Translations under genes and position numbers: made by a program
Assembly (NCBI RefSeq): GCF_024721265.1
Contig: NZ_JAMXOC010000012.1
Span: forward strand, 1-64,000
Source of the DNA: Ohessyouella blattaphilus
GTDB taxonomy: Bacteria > Bacillota > Clostridia > Lachnospirales > Lachnospiraceae
Direction of reading: 5' to 3'
DNA: 64,000 nucleotides
The notes under the pieces: generated by a model
What the model was told of the DNA's origin: nothing
The model's database searches: none
What the model saw: only the letters and a program-made list of their open reading frames with translations
Shown here: in pieces, positions 1-8,599 of the stretch
Position numbering within the stretch: position 1 is the first letter of the stretch
Layout: each line of letters starts with the position of its first letter

Positions 1-31
1 GGCGGATTGCGGACTTACACCGGTTAGAAAC

Positions 32-49
32 GTGCGCCGCCAGGCGCAC
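32..49. terminator. Short GC-rich hairpin
   Basis: GTGCGCC (32-38) pairs with GGCGCAC (43-49) around a GCCA loop. There is no clear T-run on either side. It lies just beyond the terminator of the GH32 gene and may be a second termination hairpin or belong to a gene left of the window. Confidence 0.4.
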
Positions 50-55
50 TACAAA

Positions 56-87
56 GTAAAGAGAGTGCCCCCCGGCACTCTCTTTAC
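56..87 (-). terminator. Terminator of the GH32 operon
   Basis: A perfect 14-bp stem (GTAAAGAGAGTGCC at 56-69 with GGCACTCTCTTTAC at 74-87, CCCC loop) begins directly after the stop codon of the minus-strand GH32 gene. The following T-run on the minus strand is short, so termination may be only moderate. Confidence 0.75.
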
Positions 88-1560
88 TTACCTATTCACT
101 TCTCCGCCTTCCAAAGAAAGCTTCACTTTTCCTGTTACTGTTAAAGCTATATCCTTACCCTTTTCCTTTTCAAAGAAGGTAAAGCTCATCGTCTTTCCGC
201 CATTTAGAAAAACTTCTAAGGACGACGTATCTCTTACCATTTGGAGCTTGAGCTTATGGTTCTGAGGTGGTACTTTAATGCTCCTCGCCCCAAGGCCACC
301 TTCTTCGGCACCAGTGATAACATGACCCGCCTTCTCCCGGGAAACGGTAACCATCTGACTCGCCACATCATAGCTTAAGAGCATGCCTGTATTGCTGCCC
401 TTCGCGTATTCTAGCTGGATATTCTCTGCCTCACTCACATCTAACTCTAGAGACAGATACTGTTGGTCACACACTTGGTTCTTTAATTCGAAGGTCTGAT
501 TTTCTATTTCTTTGTCTAGAAGCTTTTCTTCTAGCTTAACGTTTTCATAAAGGCCCGCTACCGGTTCTTGAATTAGGTGCTTATCCACTACTGCTAGCTT
601 CCTAGGAAGACTCATCGAGCCTGCCCAGCCATGTCCCAATTCATTGGTTGGCATCAGCCGTTCCCATAGCTGCATCCACGCAACCATGATTCGTTCACCC
701 CGGTCATTCTCGCACGTCTGTGGCGCATAGAAGTCTAGCCCGCCATCAACTTCGTGATAGTTATCTGGATGAAACTTTCCTTTTTCCCAGTCCATCTGAC
801 CGATAAAGGCTACTGCTGAACTGATATTTCTATAAGATAGCCCTTCTGCTTTCATCTGAATCGGCGAGATAATTAAGACGTCTTCGCCGTCTAGCTGGAA
901 TAGATCGGGGCACTCCCACATAATCCCTTGGTGGGCTTCGCCTTCTAAGAGAACCGAGTAAAACTTCCACTCTAGCAGATCCTCTGAGCGAAATAGCAGA
1001 ATCTGGCCGCGATTATCTGCCGTTTTGGCCGCCACCACCGTGTAATAGTAATCCTCTCTGCGAAAAACCTTAGGGTCCCGGAAGTCATCGCTAGTTGCTA
1101 CACCTGAGAGCTGGCGTTCGTCAATAACCGGGTTTCCTGCGTACTTCTCAAAGTTCACCCCGTCTTCGGAGACAGCCAGACACTGTACTTGGCGGGTGCT
1201 CTCCTCCTCTACGTTATGTCCCGTATAAAGAAGATACAGCTTCCCGTCCTTTTCAATCGCGCTTCCGGAAAAGCAACCGTTCTTATCGTAGTCCTCTCCT
1301 GGTGCTAGTGCTACTGGGAGGTGCTCCCAGTGGATTAGGTCTTTACTTTTGGCGTGTCCCCAGTGCATCGGGCCCCAGACGCTGTCGTAGGGGTTGTACT
1401 GGTAGAACAGGTGGTACTCGCCGCGAAAGAAGACAAACCCATTGGGATCATTAATCCAGCCAAGCGGGGCCATCAAGTGGAATTGATTGCGATATTCTTG
1501 GTTGATACTTGAGGCGTTCTTCTCAATATATTGATTTGCCTGTAAAAGCTTCTGTGTCAT
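88..1560 (-). CDS. GH32 sucrose-6-phosphate hydrolase / beta-fructosidase
   Basis: A glycoside hydrolase family 32 enzyme that cleaves terminal beta-fructosyl bonds of sucrose or fructo-oligosaccharides. The N-terminal five-blade propeller carries the nucleophile motif WINDPNG (Asp38), the RDP motif (Arg161-Asp162) and the acid/base motif ECP (Glu216). The last ~150 residues fit the GH32 beta-sandwich. At 490 residues with no signal peptide it should be cytoplasmic and act on imported sugar. It is the last gene of a binding protein-permease-permease-hydrolase operon, 10 bp after the second permease, with an AGGAG site before the ATG. Substrate (sucrose, its phosphate, kestose or inulin-type oligomers) cannot be fixed from sequence; import by an ABC system rather than a PTS favours unphosphorylated oligosaccharides. 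Confidence 0.93.
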   Translation of the reverse strand: MTQKLLQANQYIEKNASSINQEYRNQFHLMAPLGWINDPNGFVFFRGEYHLFYQYNPYDSVWGPMHWGHAKSKDLIHWEHLPVALAPGEDYDKNGCFSGSAIEKDGKLYLLYTGHNVEEESTRQVQCLAVSEDGVNFEKYAGNPVIDERQLSGVATSDDFRDPKVFRREDYYYTVVAAKTADNRGQILLFRSEDLLEWKFYSVLLEGEAHQGIMWECPDLFQLDGEDVLIISPIQMKAEGLSYRNISSAVAFIGQMDWEKGKFHPDNYHEVDGGLDFYAPQTCENDRGERIMVAWMQLWERLMPTNELGHGWAGSMSLPRKLAVVDKHLIQEPVAGLYENVKLEEKLLDKEIENQTFELKNQVCDQQYLSLELDVSEAENIQLEYAKGSNTGMLLSYDVASQMVTVSREKAGHVITGAEEGGLGARSIKVPPQNHKLKLQMVRDTSSLEVFLNGGKTMSFTFFEKEKGKDIALTVTGKVKLSLEGGEVNR

Positions 1561-1570
1561 ATACTTACTC

Positions 1571-2419
1571 CTACTTCAGTCCTGTTCCGGAGCCACCAAG
1601 ACCCTGGAGGATATATTTTTGCGCCACGATGTAGACGATAATCAGCGGAATGGTAGAAATCGTTAGTACCGCCATCACCTGATTGATATACACGGGCTGA
1701 GTGGTGTTAATCGTGGTGATTGCCACCTGCATGGAAAACTTGCTCCGATCCGTTAGGACCATCAGCGGCCAGATATAGTCATTCCAGCTGCTAATAAAAG
1801 ACAATACGCCGACGGTAGCCACCGCTGGCTTCGACATGGGTAACATAATCCGGAAAAAGATCTTAATAATCCCGGCGCCGTCTAGCTTCGCCGACTCGAT
1901 AATCTCCTCTGGTATGGCTATAAAGAAGTTGCGGAAGAGGTAGATATTAAAGGCACTGGCCATCGCTGGTAGAACCACTGCCACCCGGCTATTCACCAGG
2001 CCTAGTGAATTAACAATGGTAAACTGGGGAATCAATACTGCCTCTACCGGTACGATTAGCAAAGCCAATAAAACGCCGAAGATAAACTTCTTACCGGCAA
2101 AATTTATCTTAGCAAAAGCAAAACCGGCTAAGGAATTGATAATAATCGAGCCGAAAGCGAAGGTAAGTCCATAGGTAATACTGTTTAGTAAATACGTGCC
2201 AATGCTAAAGCGCTTGATAACCTCTTTATAGGTGGTAAACCACTCCGAAGGGTTTAGACTTGGCAAAAACGCTTTCAGCGAAGACAGATTAAGGTAGACA
2301 TCTGCCTCAGGCTTCATGGAAGATACCACCATCCAGAGCATAGGGAAGATAAAGACGGCTGCGAGAATAAGAAGAAGCACATATTCAAGAGTCTTTAACG
2401 GACTTAGTTTCTTTCTCAT
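1571..2419 (-). CDS. Sugar ABC transporter permease, MalG type
   Basis: An integral membrane subunit of a carbohydrate importer of the MalG/AraQ type. About six hydrophobic segments are visible, with the cytoplasmic EAA loop near residues 183-210 (EEIIESAKLDGAG, then LPMSKPA), which docks the ATPase. Length (282 aa) is normal. Its start overlaps the stop of the preceding permease by 4 bp (ATGA), so the two are translationally coupled. With its partner and the binding protein it should import the fructoside that the adjacent GH32 enzyme hydrolyses. No ATPase gene is present, so an MsmK-like ATPase encoded elsewhere is expected (inference). Confidence 0.92.
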   Translation of the reverse strand: MRKKLSPLKTLEYVLLLILAAVFIFPMLWMVVSSMKPEADVYLNLSSLKAFLPSLNPSEWFTTYKEVIKRFSIGTYLLNSITYGLTFAFGSIIINSLAGFAFAKINFAGKKFIFGVLLALLIVPVEAVLIPQFTIVNSLGLVNSRVAVVLPAMASAFNIYLFRNFFIAIPEEIIESAKLDGAGIIKIFFRIMLPMSKPAVATVGVLSFISSWNDYIWPLMVLTDRSKFSMQVAITTINTTQPVYINQVMAVLTISTIPLIIVYIVAQKYILQGLGGSGTGLK

Positions 2420-3300
2420 ACGTCTTCATCCTCCTTTACAAGTTTTCTCTGAACGATTGTGATGAGACCGATCATCGTGGTAAAAATTAGGGCTATCGAG
2501 CTAGAGTAGCCAGCCATCCGATCGGTAAATCCGGTTTGGTAGATATAGTAAACCATGGTCATGGTGGAATTCATCGGTCCGCCCTGAGTCATAACCATCG
2601 GCTGGACAATCAGCTTAAAGGCCGAAATCAAGGTTGTCAGTAGGACAAAAATCGCGGTGGGCTTTAAAAGCGGCATGGTAATATACCAAAACTGCTCAAA
2701 TTTCGTAAAGCCGTCAATCTCCGCCGCCTCGTAGACATCCCCCGGGATATTTTGCATACCGCCAAGAAATAGTAGCATCTGGTAACCCGCCCCCTGCCAA
2801 GCAGAGACGAAGACAATGGTGTACATCGCCTGCTTGGGGCTGGTAAGGAAGGGCTGGGAAGCAATGCCGATTTTGTTTAATAAGGTATTAATCAGCCCTT
2901 CGTTAGGATTCAGTAAGTACAGCCACAAAATAGAGATTACAACTAGGGACATAACTACCGGGGCAAAAAATGCCACTTTAAAAAACATATTCCCTTTTCT
3001 TTGCTTGTTCACAATCAGCGCCATGCCAAGAGCCGCGCCTAATTGGGTCGGAATAATCCAAATAACAAACTTGGTGGTATTCCAAATACTTTTAATGAAA
3101 ATCGGATCAGAAAATAGCCGTTTAAAGTTCTCTAATCCCACAAACTGTCTAGCGTCCGGTGTTAGCAAGTAATAATCGGTAAACCCGTAATAGGCAACCA
3201 TGCAAACTGGGATAATCAAAAAGATAATCAGTAAAATAAGTGCCGGTGCCAAAAAACCGTATCCCATTATATTTTCTTTCACCTTTTTACTTTTTAACAT
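2416..3300 (-). CDS. Sugar ABC transporter permease, MalF type
   Basis: The partner permease of the fructoside importer, MalF/UgpA type, 294 aa with about six membrane segments. The EAA loop is near residues 189-217 (DVYEAAEIDGFTKFEQF, then MPLLKPT). It lies 30 bp after the binding-protein gene and overlaps the MalG-type gene by 4 bp. An AGGGGG ribosome site precedes the ATG. Confidence 0.92.
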   Translation of the reverse strand: MLKSKKVKENIMGYGFLAPALILLIIFLIIPVCMVAYYGFTDYYLLTPDARQFVGLENFKRLFSDPIFIKSIWNTTKFVIWIIPTQLGAALGMALIVNKQRKGNMFFKVAFFAPVVMSLVVISILWLYLLNPNEGLINTLLNKIGIASQPFLTSPKQAMYTIVFVSAWQGAGYQMLLFLGGMQNIPGDVYEAAEIDGFTKFEQFWYITMPLLKPTAIFVLLTTLISAFKLIVQPMVMTQGGPMNSTMTMVYYIYQTGFTDRMAGYSSSIALIFTTMIGLITIVQRKLVKEDEDV

Positions 3301-3330
3301 AAGGTAAGCCCCCTTTACTCTGGGATGGAT

Positions 3331-4644
3331 CTACTTAAGCGAATTGTCAATCGCTTGTTGCATCTCTGTCGCTCTCGTATCCGCTACTTTTTGCACATCC
3401 GGATTCTCTTCATAGTAACTAACATCTTGCACTGCTTGTTGGAACGCTCTGGAAACCTGAGGATAAGCTACCACTACCGGTCTAGCGTGTCCAGAGATTT
3501 GATTCTGCTCCATCAAGACGCGCATACCATCAGAGACTTCGTCTTTAATAAGTTCAATCGTCGAATTACGAATCGGTAGGACACTGTTGCCTAAGCTGAT
3601 AATCTTGCTAGATTCTGTATTGGTCGCGTGTTTGATAAAGGCGGCCGAAGCCTCGGTTTTCTCGGTCTTCGTGGTCATTGCTAACTGCCAGCTACCGGTT
3701 GGGGATACCAATTCTTTTGTGGTATCTGATACTGGATAAGGTAAAATGCCGTACTCAATGTCTTGGTAGTTTTCTTCTAAATCAGCCATCGCCCAAGAAC
3801 CGCTTAAAAGCATAGCGTACTTACCAGTTTCAAAGCCTTTTTCAATCGGGCTAATGGTGGTGTAACCATTTTTCACTAAGTCCTGAATAAACTGGAGAGC
3901 TTCTACCGTCTTCTTATCATTAAAGTACCCTTCAGCTTCTGTACCCTCAGCGTTTACTACATCGCCGCCGTTTGACCAGACAAAAGGCGTGTAACCGTAG
4001 GTCAGCATTTCATCCCCTGAGGCTAATTGCATATCAATGGCTGGTGTTTCGTACTTCGTTGTAATCTTCTTACAGATTGCTTGGAACTCACTCCAGGTCC
4101 AAGGATTCTCTAGCGTAGGTAATTGCTCTTCGGTAATACCTGCATCAGCAAACATGGTCTTGTTATAGTAAACACCTACATTGGATTCAGAGAAACCAAA
4201 GGCGTACATCTTGCCATCATAAGTCCCTTGCTGAATAATACTGTCAAGGACGTCATCCATATCGGCATCGTCTAGGTACTCATCTAAAGGTGCAATAACA
4301 CCTGAGTTAGCGTAAGCTGCGGTATTAGGGCCATCTAAGGTAATCACATCTGGTAAGCTATTTGTGGTAATTGCGGCATTCACCTTATCTTCGTAGCCAC
4401 CGCCGCTACCGCTACGAGGAATGTATTCGGTCACCGCTTTATAGGTTCCCTCATTCTCTTTATTAAAGTTATCTACCACTTCCTGCCAAGCTTTCCCCTC
4501 TGGGGTCTCGTCGGAAAATTGTACCCAAACCTTAATCTCTCCTGGATCTTTACTGGCTTCTTCCTTCTTCTCGCCGCCGCAACCGGTCATCATTCCCATC
4601 AGTACTGCCGTCACTAAAGCGACAAATCTCATTCTTTTTTTCAT
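3331..4644 (-). CDS. Extracellular sugar-binding lipoprotein (family 1)
   Basis: The solute-binding subunit of the fructoside ABC importer. A lipoprotein signal peptide ends in MMTGC, making Cys22 the likely lipidated residue, followed by an acidic/lysine linker and a two-lobed family 1 binding fold; 437 aa is typical. It is the first gene of the operon, transcribed from the promoter at 4723-4751 through two LacI operators, and has a strong AAGGAGG site. Context with GH32 suggests sucrose or fructo-oligosaccharide as ligand, but nothing in the sequence proves this. Confidence 0.92.
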   Translation of the reverse strand: MKKRMRFVALVTAVLMGMMTGCGGEKKEEASKDPGEIKVWVQFSDETPEGKAWQEVVDNFNKENEGTYKAVTEYIPRSGSGGGYEDKVNAAITTNSLPDVITLDGPNTAAYANSGVIAPLDEYLDDADMDDVLDSIIQQGTYDGKMYAFGFSESNVGVYYNKTMFADAGITEEQLPTLENPWTWSEFQAICKKITTKYETPAIDMQLASGDEMLTYGYTPFVWSNGGDVVNAEGTEAEGYFNDKKTVEALQFIQDLVKNGYTTISPIEKGFETGKYAMLLSGSWAMADLEENYQDIEYGILPYPVSDTTKELVSPTGSWQLAMTTKTEKTEASAAFIKHATNTESSKIISLGNSVLPIRNSTIELIKDEVSDGMRVLMEQNQISGHARPVVVAYPQVSRAFQQAVQDVSYYEENPDVQKVADTRATEMQQAIDNSLK

Positions 4645-4666
4645 CTCGTTCCTCCTTGTTATTTTT

Positions 4667-4751
4667 TGAAACGTTTCCAGTTTTGATTAAATAAAAATGG
4701 AAACGTTTCATTTCCTAATTCGAAGATATCATTTCCTCAAACGAATGTCAA
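4667..4751 (-). promoter_or_regulatory. Promoter with two LacI operators for the fructoside operon
   Basis: On the minus strand TTGACA (4746-4751) is separated by 17 bp from TATCTT (4723-4728). Two near-palindromes, TGGAAACGTTTCA (4698-4710) and TGAAACGTTTCCA (4667-4679), follow just downstream, with centres 31 bp apart. They match the site in front of the adjacent lacI gene. The -35 box overlaps the last codons of that lacI gene. Repression by blocking initiation or elongation is inferred. Confidence 0.85.
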
Positions 4752-5731
4752 TCTTTTTTTAACACTTTCGTTGTTTTTCCTTCGAAAAAGGAAACCGGCA
4801 CCACCACCCGGCGGGGCTCTTCTTGGTTAAGAATCATAGCCATCATCGTCTTTACAGAGGCTTTTGCCATCTCTTCGATTGGCTGCACAATGGTAGAAAG
4901 TAAGTACTCTCTGTCGCTAGAAAGCTTAACTCCATCAAAGCCGATAATCTGATAATCGTAGGGCGCATTTCTGCCGATTCTTTTCATTACCTTCATTACA
5001 TCTAGGGCCATAAAGTCATTTACCGCTAGAATTCCGTCAATCTCAGGATGGCTTCTAAGGAAGGGCTCTAACTGGCCTTCAAGGTCCTGAATGGGTTCTT
5101 TCATATCAAAGATCTGGACCTCTACTCCGCTTTCCTCGCCCCCCTTAGCAAACCCGGCCTTACGGTTGTTGGTTTCATTGGGGTAGGGTGAGATTCCACC
5201 AATATAGCATAAATGCCGACACTCTCGATCGATGAGCGCTTTCGCCGCCATCTGCCCACCAAGATAATTGTCGGCAGTTACGTAAGAAACCTGCTCCGAA
5301 AAGTGGCGGTCGATGCTGACAAAAGGCAGATTCGACGAGACGTACTGATCGATATCTGAATATGTAATACCGATAATACCGTCCACCTTGCTTTGCTTTA
5401 CCATCTGAATATACTCTTTTTCCTTCTCCGGATTGCCATCGGCGTTGCACAGAAAAAGCTTATACCCTTTTTTGCTTAAGTTCTCCTCCACGTAGTAGGC
5501 GAATTCCGAAAAGAAAGGATGCCAGATCGTGGGTAAGATTAACGCTATGGTATTGCTTCTATTGGTTTTGAGTCCTCTGGCGTATTCATCTGGCTCATAG
5601 TTAAGCTCCGCAATCGCTTGCATTACCTTTTCTCTCGTCTTATCTTTTACTTTTACGCCATTGATCACCCTAGAGACAGTGCCTACCCCTACCTCTGCCA
5701 GGGCGGCTACGTCTTTCATCGTCGCTTTCAT
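4748..5731 (-). CDS. LacI-family repressor of the fructoside operon
   Basis: An N-terminal LacI helix-turn-helix (TMKDVAALAEVGVGTVSRV, near residues 4-22) and hinge are followed by a periplasmic-binding-like effector domain. The ATG at 5731 is chosen because AAGGAA lies at proper spacing and LacI proteins begin a few residues before the HTH; the longer reading frame to 5893 would add 54 unlikely residues. It lies directly upstream of the GH32 transport operon in the same direction but has its own promoter and is probably autoregulated through TTGGAAACATTTCCAA. It should release DNA when a fructose-derived ligand binds (family knowledge; the ligand is inferred). Confidence 0.92.
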   Translation of the reverse strand: MKATMKDVAALAEVGVGTVSRVINGVKVKDKTREKVMQAIAELNYEPDEYARGLKTNRSNTIALILPTIWHPFFSEFAYYVEENLSKKGYKLFLCNADGNPEKEKEYIQMVKQSKVDGIIGITYSDIDQYVSSNLPFVSIDRHFSEQVSYVTADNYLGGQMAAKALIDRECRHLCYIGGISPYPNETNNRKAGFAKGGEESGVEVQIFDMKEPIQDLEGQLEPFLRSHPEIDGILAVNDFMALDVMKVMKRIGRNAPYDYQIIGFDGVKLSSDREYLLSTIVQPIEEMAKASVKTMMAMILNQEEPRRVVVPVSFFEGKTTKVLKKD

Positions 5732-5771
5732 TTGTCTACCGTTCCTTTCTTGACCTCTCTCTGATTTTGTC

Positions 5772-5800
5772 ATTATAACAGAAATTGGAAACATTTCCAA
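5772..5800 (-). promoter_or_regulatory. lacI promoter with overlapping operator
   Basis: On the minus strand TTGGAA (5795-5800), a 17-bp spacer and TATAAT (5772-5777) form a good promoter. The near-palindrome TTGGAAACATTTCCAA (5785-5800) covers the -35 box and part of the spacer, a classic layout for autorepression. It matches the two operators at 4667-4710. Confidence 0.82.
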
Positions 5801-5844
5801 TACTACAAAGCCAAGCCATTTAACCGGACTAAGCTGCTCTACCC

Positions 5845-5873
5845 TTGCACCCTCTTCTGAGAAAAGGTAAAAT
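5845..5873 (+). promoter_or_regulatory. Promoter of the lipoprotein amidohydrolase gene
   Basis: TTGCAC (5845-5850), a 17-bp spacer and TAAAAT (5868-5873) lie about 45 bp before the ATG at 5917. The ribosome site is GAGGGGG. No operator was seen on this side of the divergent region. Confidence 0.55.
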
Positions 5874-5916
5874 AGGGATTGAATGTAATACAAACTAACT
5901 ATGAGGGGGAACCACT

Positions 5917-7683
5917 ATGAAAAAGAAATTGCTACTTACGGCAGGCGTGCTCGTCATGGCGACTAGCCTATTTGCGTGTAAGAAAGAAGCTACCAAAGAA
6001 GAGGTCTCTGACATCGTCTATTTTGAAAACGGCGTTGTCTACACCTCTACCGAAGAGGATACCATTGCCGAATCCCTAGCTGTGGAGGATGGAAAGATTG
6101 TCTTTGTAGGCTCGGCTAAGGACGGGGAAAGCTACAAAGAAAAAGCGAAAGAGGTGGTAGACCTTGACGGCGGAATGCTAATGCCAGGATTTATCGACGG
6201 ACACATCCATACTGTAACGCCAAACTTCTTTGACTTTAACCTACTTTCAGATACCGAAGTAGATGCTGCCTTAAAGACGATTGAAACGTATGTAAGCGAG
6301 AACCCAGATAAAGAGCTATACTCGGCCTACGGTTACTTAACGAGTATGTTTGAAGGCGAAGAACTAGAAAAAGGTCCTAGCAAAGAACGTTTAGATAAGA
6401 TTTGTCCTGATAAACCGCTAGCAATCTTCTCTTTTGATGGCCATGCCGCGTGGCTTAATTCGAAAGCTTTTGAATTAAGCCAGATTACCCCCGAGACAAA
6501 GGTAACACCAGGCGGAGAAATTCCTTTAACCGCTTCCGGTGAACTTTGGGGCTCCCTAAAGGACAGCGCCTTATCCATGATTGCACCAGAGCTTCTGGAG
6601 CTTTCTGATGACAAAGCAGAAGATGTACTCACCGAGTACCAGACCTTGATGAATTCCTACGGTTATACTTCGATTATGGCTTTTCCTGGTAACGGTTTTA
6701 TGCCTATTCCTTGGAAGGGATTTGCTTCACTAATGGATGAAGACCAGTTAACGCTTCGGGTTCACGGTGCCGGTATCGTCAAGAGCTGGAGCATCGATGA
6801 AGACCTAGAAACCGTGAAAAAACTCCACGAAGAATACGATAGCGATCTCCTTGCTTGTACCAGTGCCAAGATTTTTGCTGATGGGGTTATGGATAGCAAG
6901 TCTGCTTATATGCTTGCACCCTACGAGGGCGAGCCAGATAACTACGGGGAAACCGCTTGGTCCCAAGACGACCTAAATAAGGTCTTTGTCTCACTAAACG
7001 AAGCCAATATCCAAGCGCACGTTCACGCCATTGGCGACGGGGCGACACGCCTAGCGCTAAACGCGGCCGAGTATGCTAAAGAAAACGTGGCTGAGGGGGA
7101 TTATCGCAATGCTATCACCCACTTACAAATCGTAGCTGATGAAGATAAGCCACGGTTCGGCGAACTAGATGTCTTAGCCGTAACTCAGCCTTACTGGGCC
7201 CTTAAGCAACCAGATTATTGGAAAGAAATTGAGCATGCTTCTTTAGGAGACCGTGCCGACACTGAATATCCTTTAAAATCTTTACAAGATGCCGGGGCTA
7301 CCATCGTGGCCGCCTCTGACTATCCCGTAACGATTGATCCCAATCCATTTATCGCGGTAGAGACTGGAGTTACCAGAAACTTAGCCGATGCTACGCCTTA
7401 TGGTGTTGAGGAGATTACCGATATGGACGACCCTCAGTGGCTCCTCGCTCCTGAAGAACGCCTTTCTGTAGAGGATATGATTCGCGCCTATACCGTAAAC
7501 GCCGCCTTTTCCATCTTCTCTGACGATGTAACTGGCACCCTTGAGGTTGGTAAATCTGCAGATTTAATCGTGGTGGATCAAAACATCTTAGAAGTAAATC
7601 CGGTAGATATAAGCAATACAAAAGTACTCCAAACCTACCTTCAAGGTAAAAAGGTCTTTGACCGTAATACAAAAGTTGACTAG
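5917..7683 (+). CDS. YtcJ-like amidohydrolase lipoprotein
   Basis: A metal-dependent hydrolase of the amidohydrolase 3 (YtcJ) family carried on the outside of the membrane: the signal peptide ends in SLFAC, with Cys21 as lipidation site. The metal motif GFIDGHIH (His96 and His98) is intact, as are HVHAIGDGA and a late ASDYP motif, so it should be catalytically competent. The 588-residue length fits the family plus the signal and linker. Substrates in this family are mostly unknown amides, so no substrate is proposed. It is divergent from the fructoside lacI gene and followed after 14 bp by a small membrane protein gene. Compare the cytoplasmic relative at 54237, where the HxH motif is altered. 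Confidence 0.85.
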   Translation: MKKKLLLTAGVLVMATSLFACKKEATKEEVSDIVYFENGVVYTSTEEDTIAESLAVEDGKIVFVGSAKDGESYKEKAKEVVDLDGGMLMPGFIDGHIHTVTPNFFDFNLLSDTEVDAALKTIETYVSENPDKELYSAYGYLTSMFEGEELEKGPSKERLDKICPDKPLAIFSFDGHAAWLNSKAFELSQITPETKVTPGGEIPLTASGELWGSLKDSALSMIAPELLELSDDKAEDVLTEYQTLMNSYGYTSIMAFPGNGFMPIPWKGFASLMDEDQLTLRVHGAGIVKSWSIDEDLETVKKLHEEYDSDLLACTSAKIFADGVMDSKSAYMLAPYEGEPDNYGETAWSQDDLNKVFVSLNEANIQAHVHAIGDGATRLALNAAEYAKENVAEGDYRNAITHLQIVADEDKPRFGELDVLAVTQPYWALKQPDYWKEIEHASLGDRADTEYPLKSLQDAGATIVAASDYPVTIDPNPFIAVETGVTRNLADATPYGVEEITDMDDPQWLLAPEERLSVEDMIRAYTVNAAFSIFSDDVTGTLEVGKSADLIVVDQNILEVNPVDISNTKVLQTYLQGKKVFDRNTKVD

Positions 7684-7697
7684 AGAAAGGACCGCTT

Positions 7698-7907
7698 ATG
7701 AAGAACAAACGCCTAGTTATTTTTTCCATTATCATCTTTATCGTGTTTAGTATCACTTTTAGCGTCGGCGTTTTTGCCAATCCCAACTTCAATATTCACG
7801 ATTTCTGCATGAACCTTGCTTCAGAAATCTTGGGAATGGTAATCGCTTTGGTACTAGTGGAAGCGTATATAAAAGAAAAGACAAAAAAGAAAAATCCCGG
7901 GGAATAA
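7698..7907 (+). CDS. Small two-span membrane protein
   Basis: A 69-residue protein with two hydrophobic stretches (about residues 7-27 and 40-58) and a lysine-rich cytoplasmic tail. An AAGGA site precedes the ATG, and it lies 14 bp after the amidohydrolase gene, probably in the same transcript. I do not recognise a family. Its stop codon sits in the loop of the following terminator hairpin, so the last codons form part of the stem. Confidence 0.6.
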   Translation: MKNKRLVIFSIIIFIVFSITFSVGVFANPNFNIHDFCMNLASEILGMVIALVLVEAYIKEKTKKKNPGE

Positions 7908-7915
7908 TCCCCGGG
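7896..7915. terminator. Bidirectional terminator between convergent genes
   Basis: CCCGGGGA (7896-7903) pairs with TCCCCGGG (7908-7915), flanked by A-rich and T-rich runs on both sides. It serves the plus-strand small-protein gene and the minus-strand exonuclease gene that ends at 7919. The stop codon of the small gene (7905-7907) is inside the loop. Confidence 0.85.
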
Positions 7916-7918
7916 GTT

Positions 7919-8599
7919 TTATACATTCTGAGTATAACGACAATCTGGAAAGCCTGTACATCCCCAGAACTCTCCGAATCGACCTTTCCTCCGCTGCATA
8001 AGCTGACCACACTGGGGACAGGTAAAGGCAGTACCGGCTTCTGGTGCTGGATTCTTTATCTCTCGTCCTAGATGTTCAAAGACTTGCTGGTTCATCCGGC
8101 AATCACCAAGGGCCCGGTGAGCATCACTAACACGAATCCCGTAGTGGCTCGCTAGATTCGTTAAAGAATAGCTTTTAAGCTTTGGTAAACACGCTCTTGC
8201 CAGAGGCAAGGTATCCACGTAATCATTAGCAATTCCCATGTTCCAGAAATTCATCGCATCTCTACGAATAAATTTCAGATCAAAGGTATGGATATTATGT
8301 CCGACTAGCACCTGATTTCCAGTAAAGTCTAGGAACGCTCCTAGGGCCGCCTTAAAGTCCGGGCTATTCTTAACCATACTATCGGTAATCCCGTTTACCC
8401 GACTCGCCTGATACGGAATTGGGCGCAGAGGATTCACAAGAGTCGAAAACTCATCGGCCACTCGCCCGCTACTGACCTTTATGGCAGAAATCTCAATCAC
8501 TTCATCGCTTTTGGTGGACACTCCTGTCGTCTCTAAGTCAAAGACCACGTAGTCCTCCACGTATTTATTTAATTTCTTTCCAACATTTTCACCTATCAT
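7919..8599 (-). CDS. DEDDh 3'-5' exonuclease with topoisomerase-type zinc ribbon
   Basis: A DnaQ-like exonuclease: motif I FDLETTG (Asp21, Glu23), motif II HNIHTFDLKF, and motif III HRALGDC. The C-terminal ~33 residues form a four-cysteine ribbon of the type found at the end of topoisomerase I (Cys194, Cys197, Cys214, Cys220), which usually binds single-stranded DNA. At 226 residues it is a stand-alone trimming nuclease rather than the replicative epsilon subunit. Its start overlaps the stop of the SNF2 helicase gene by 4 bp, so the two are probably made together and may act on the same DNA substrate (inference). Confidence 0.88.
   Translation of the reverse strand: MIGENVGKKLNKYVEDYVVFDLETTGVSTKSDEVIEISAIKVSSGRVADEFSTLVNPLRPIPYQASRVNGITDSMVKNSPDFKAALGAFLDFTGNQVLVGHNIHTFDLKFIRRDAMNFWNMGIANDYVDTLPLARACLPKLKSYSLTNLASHYGIRVSDAHRALGDCRMNQQVFEHLGREIKNPAPEAGTAFTCPQCGQLMQRRKGRFGEFWGCTGFPDCRYTQNV

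Noticed and set aside
4667-4710. CcpA catabolite-repression (cre) sites
   Set aside because: The palindromes lack the extra central base of the cre consensus and match the autoregulatory site of the adjacent LacI gene, so a specific repressor is more likely.
7415-7792. 125-codon minus-strand frame across the end of the amidohydrolase gene
   Set aside because: It is antisense to two supported plus-strand genes and lacks a ribosome site or recognisable sequence.
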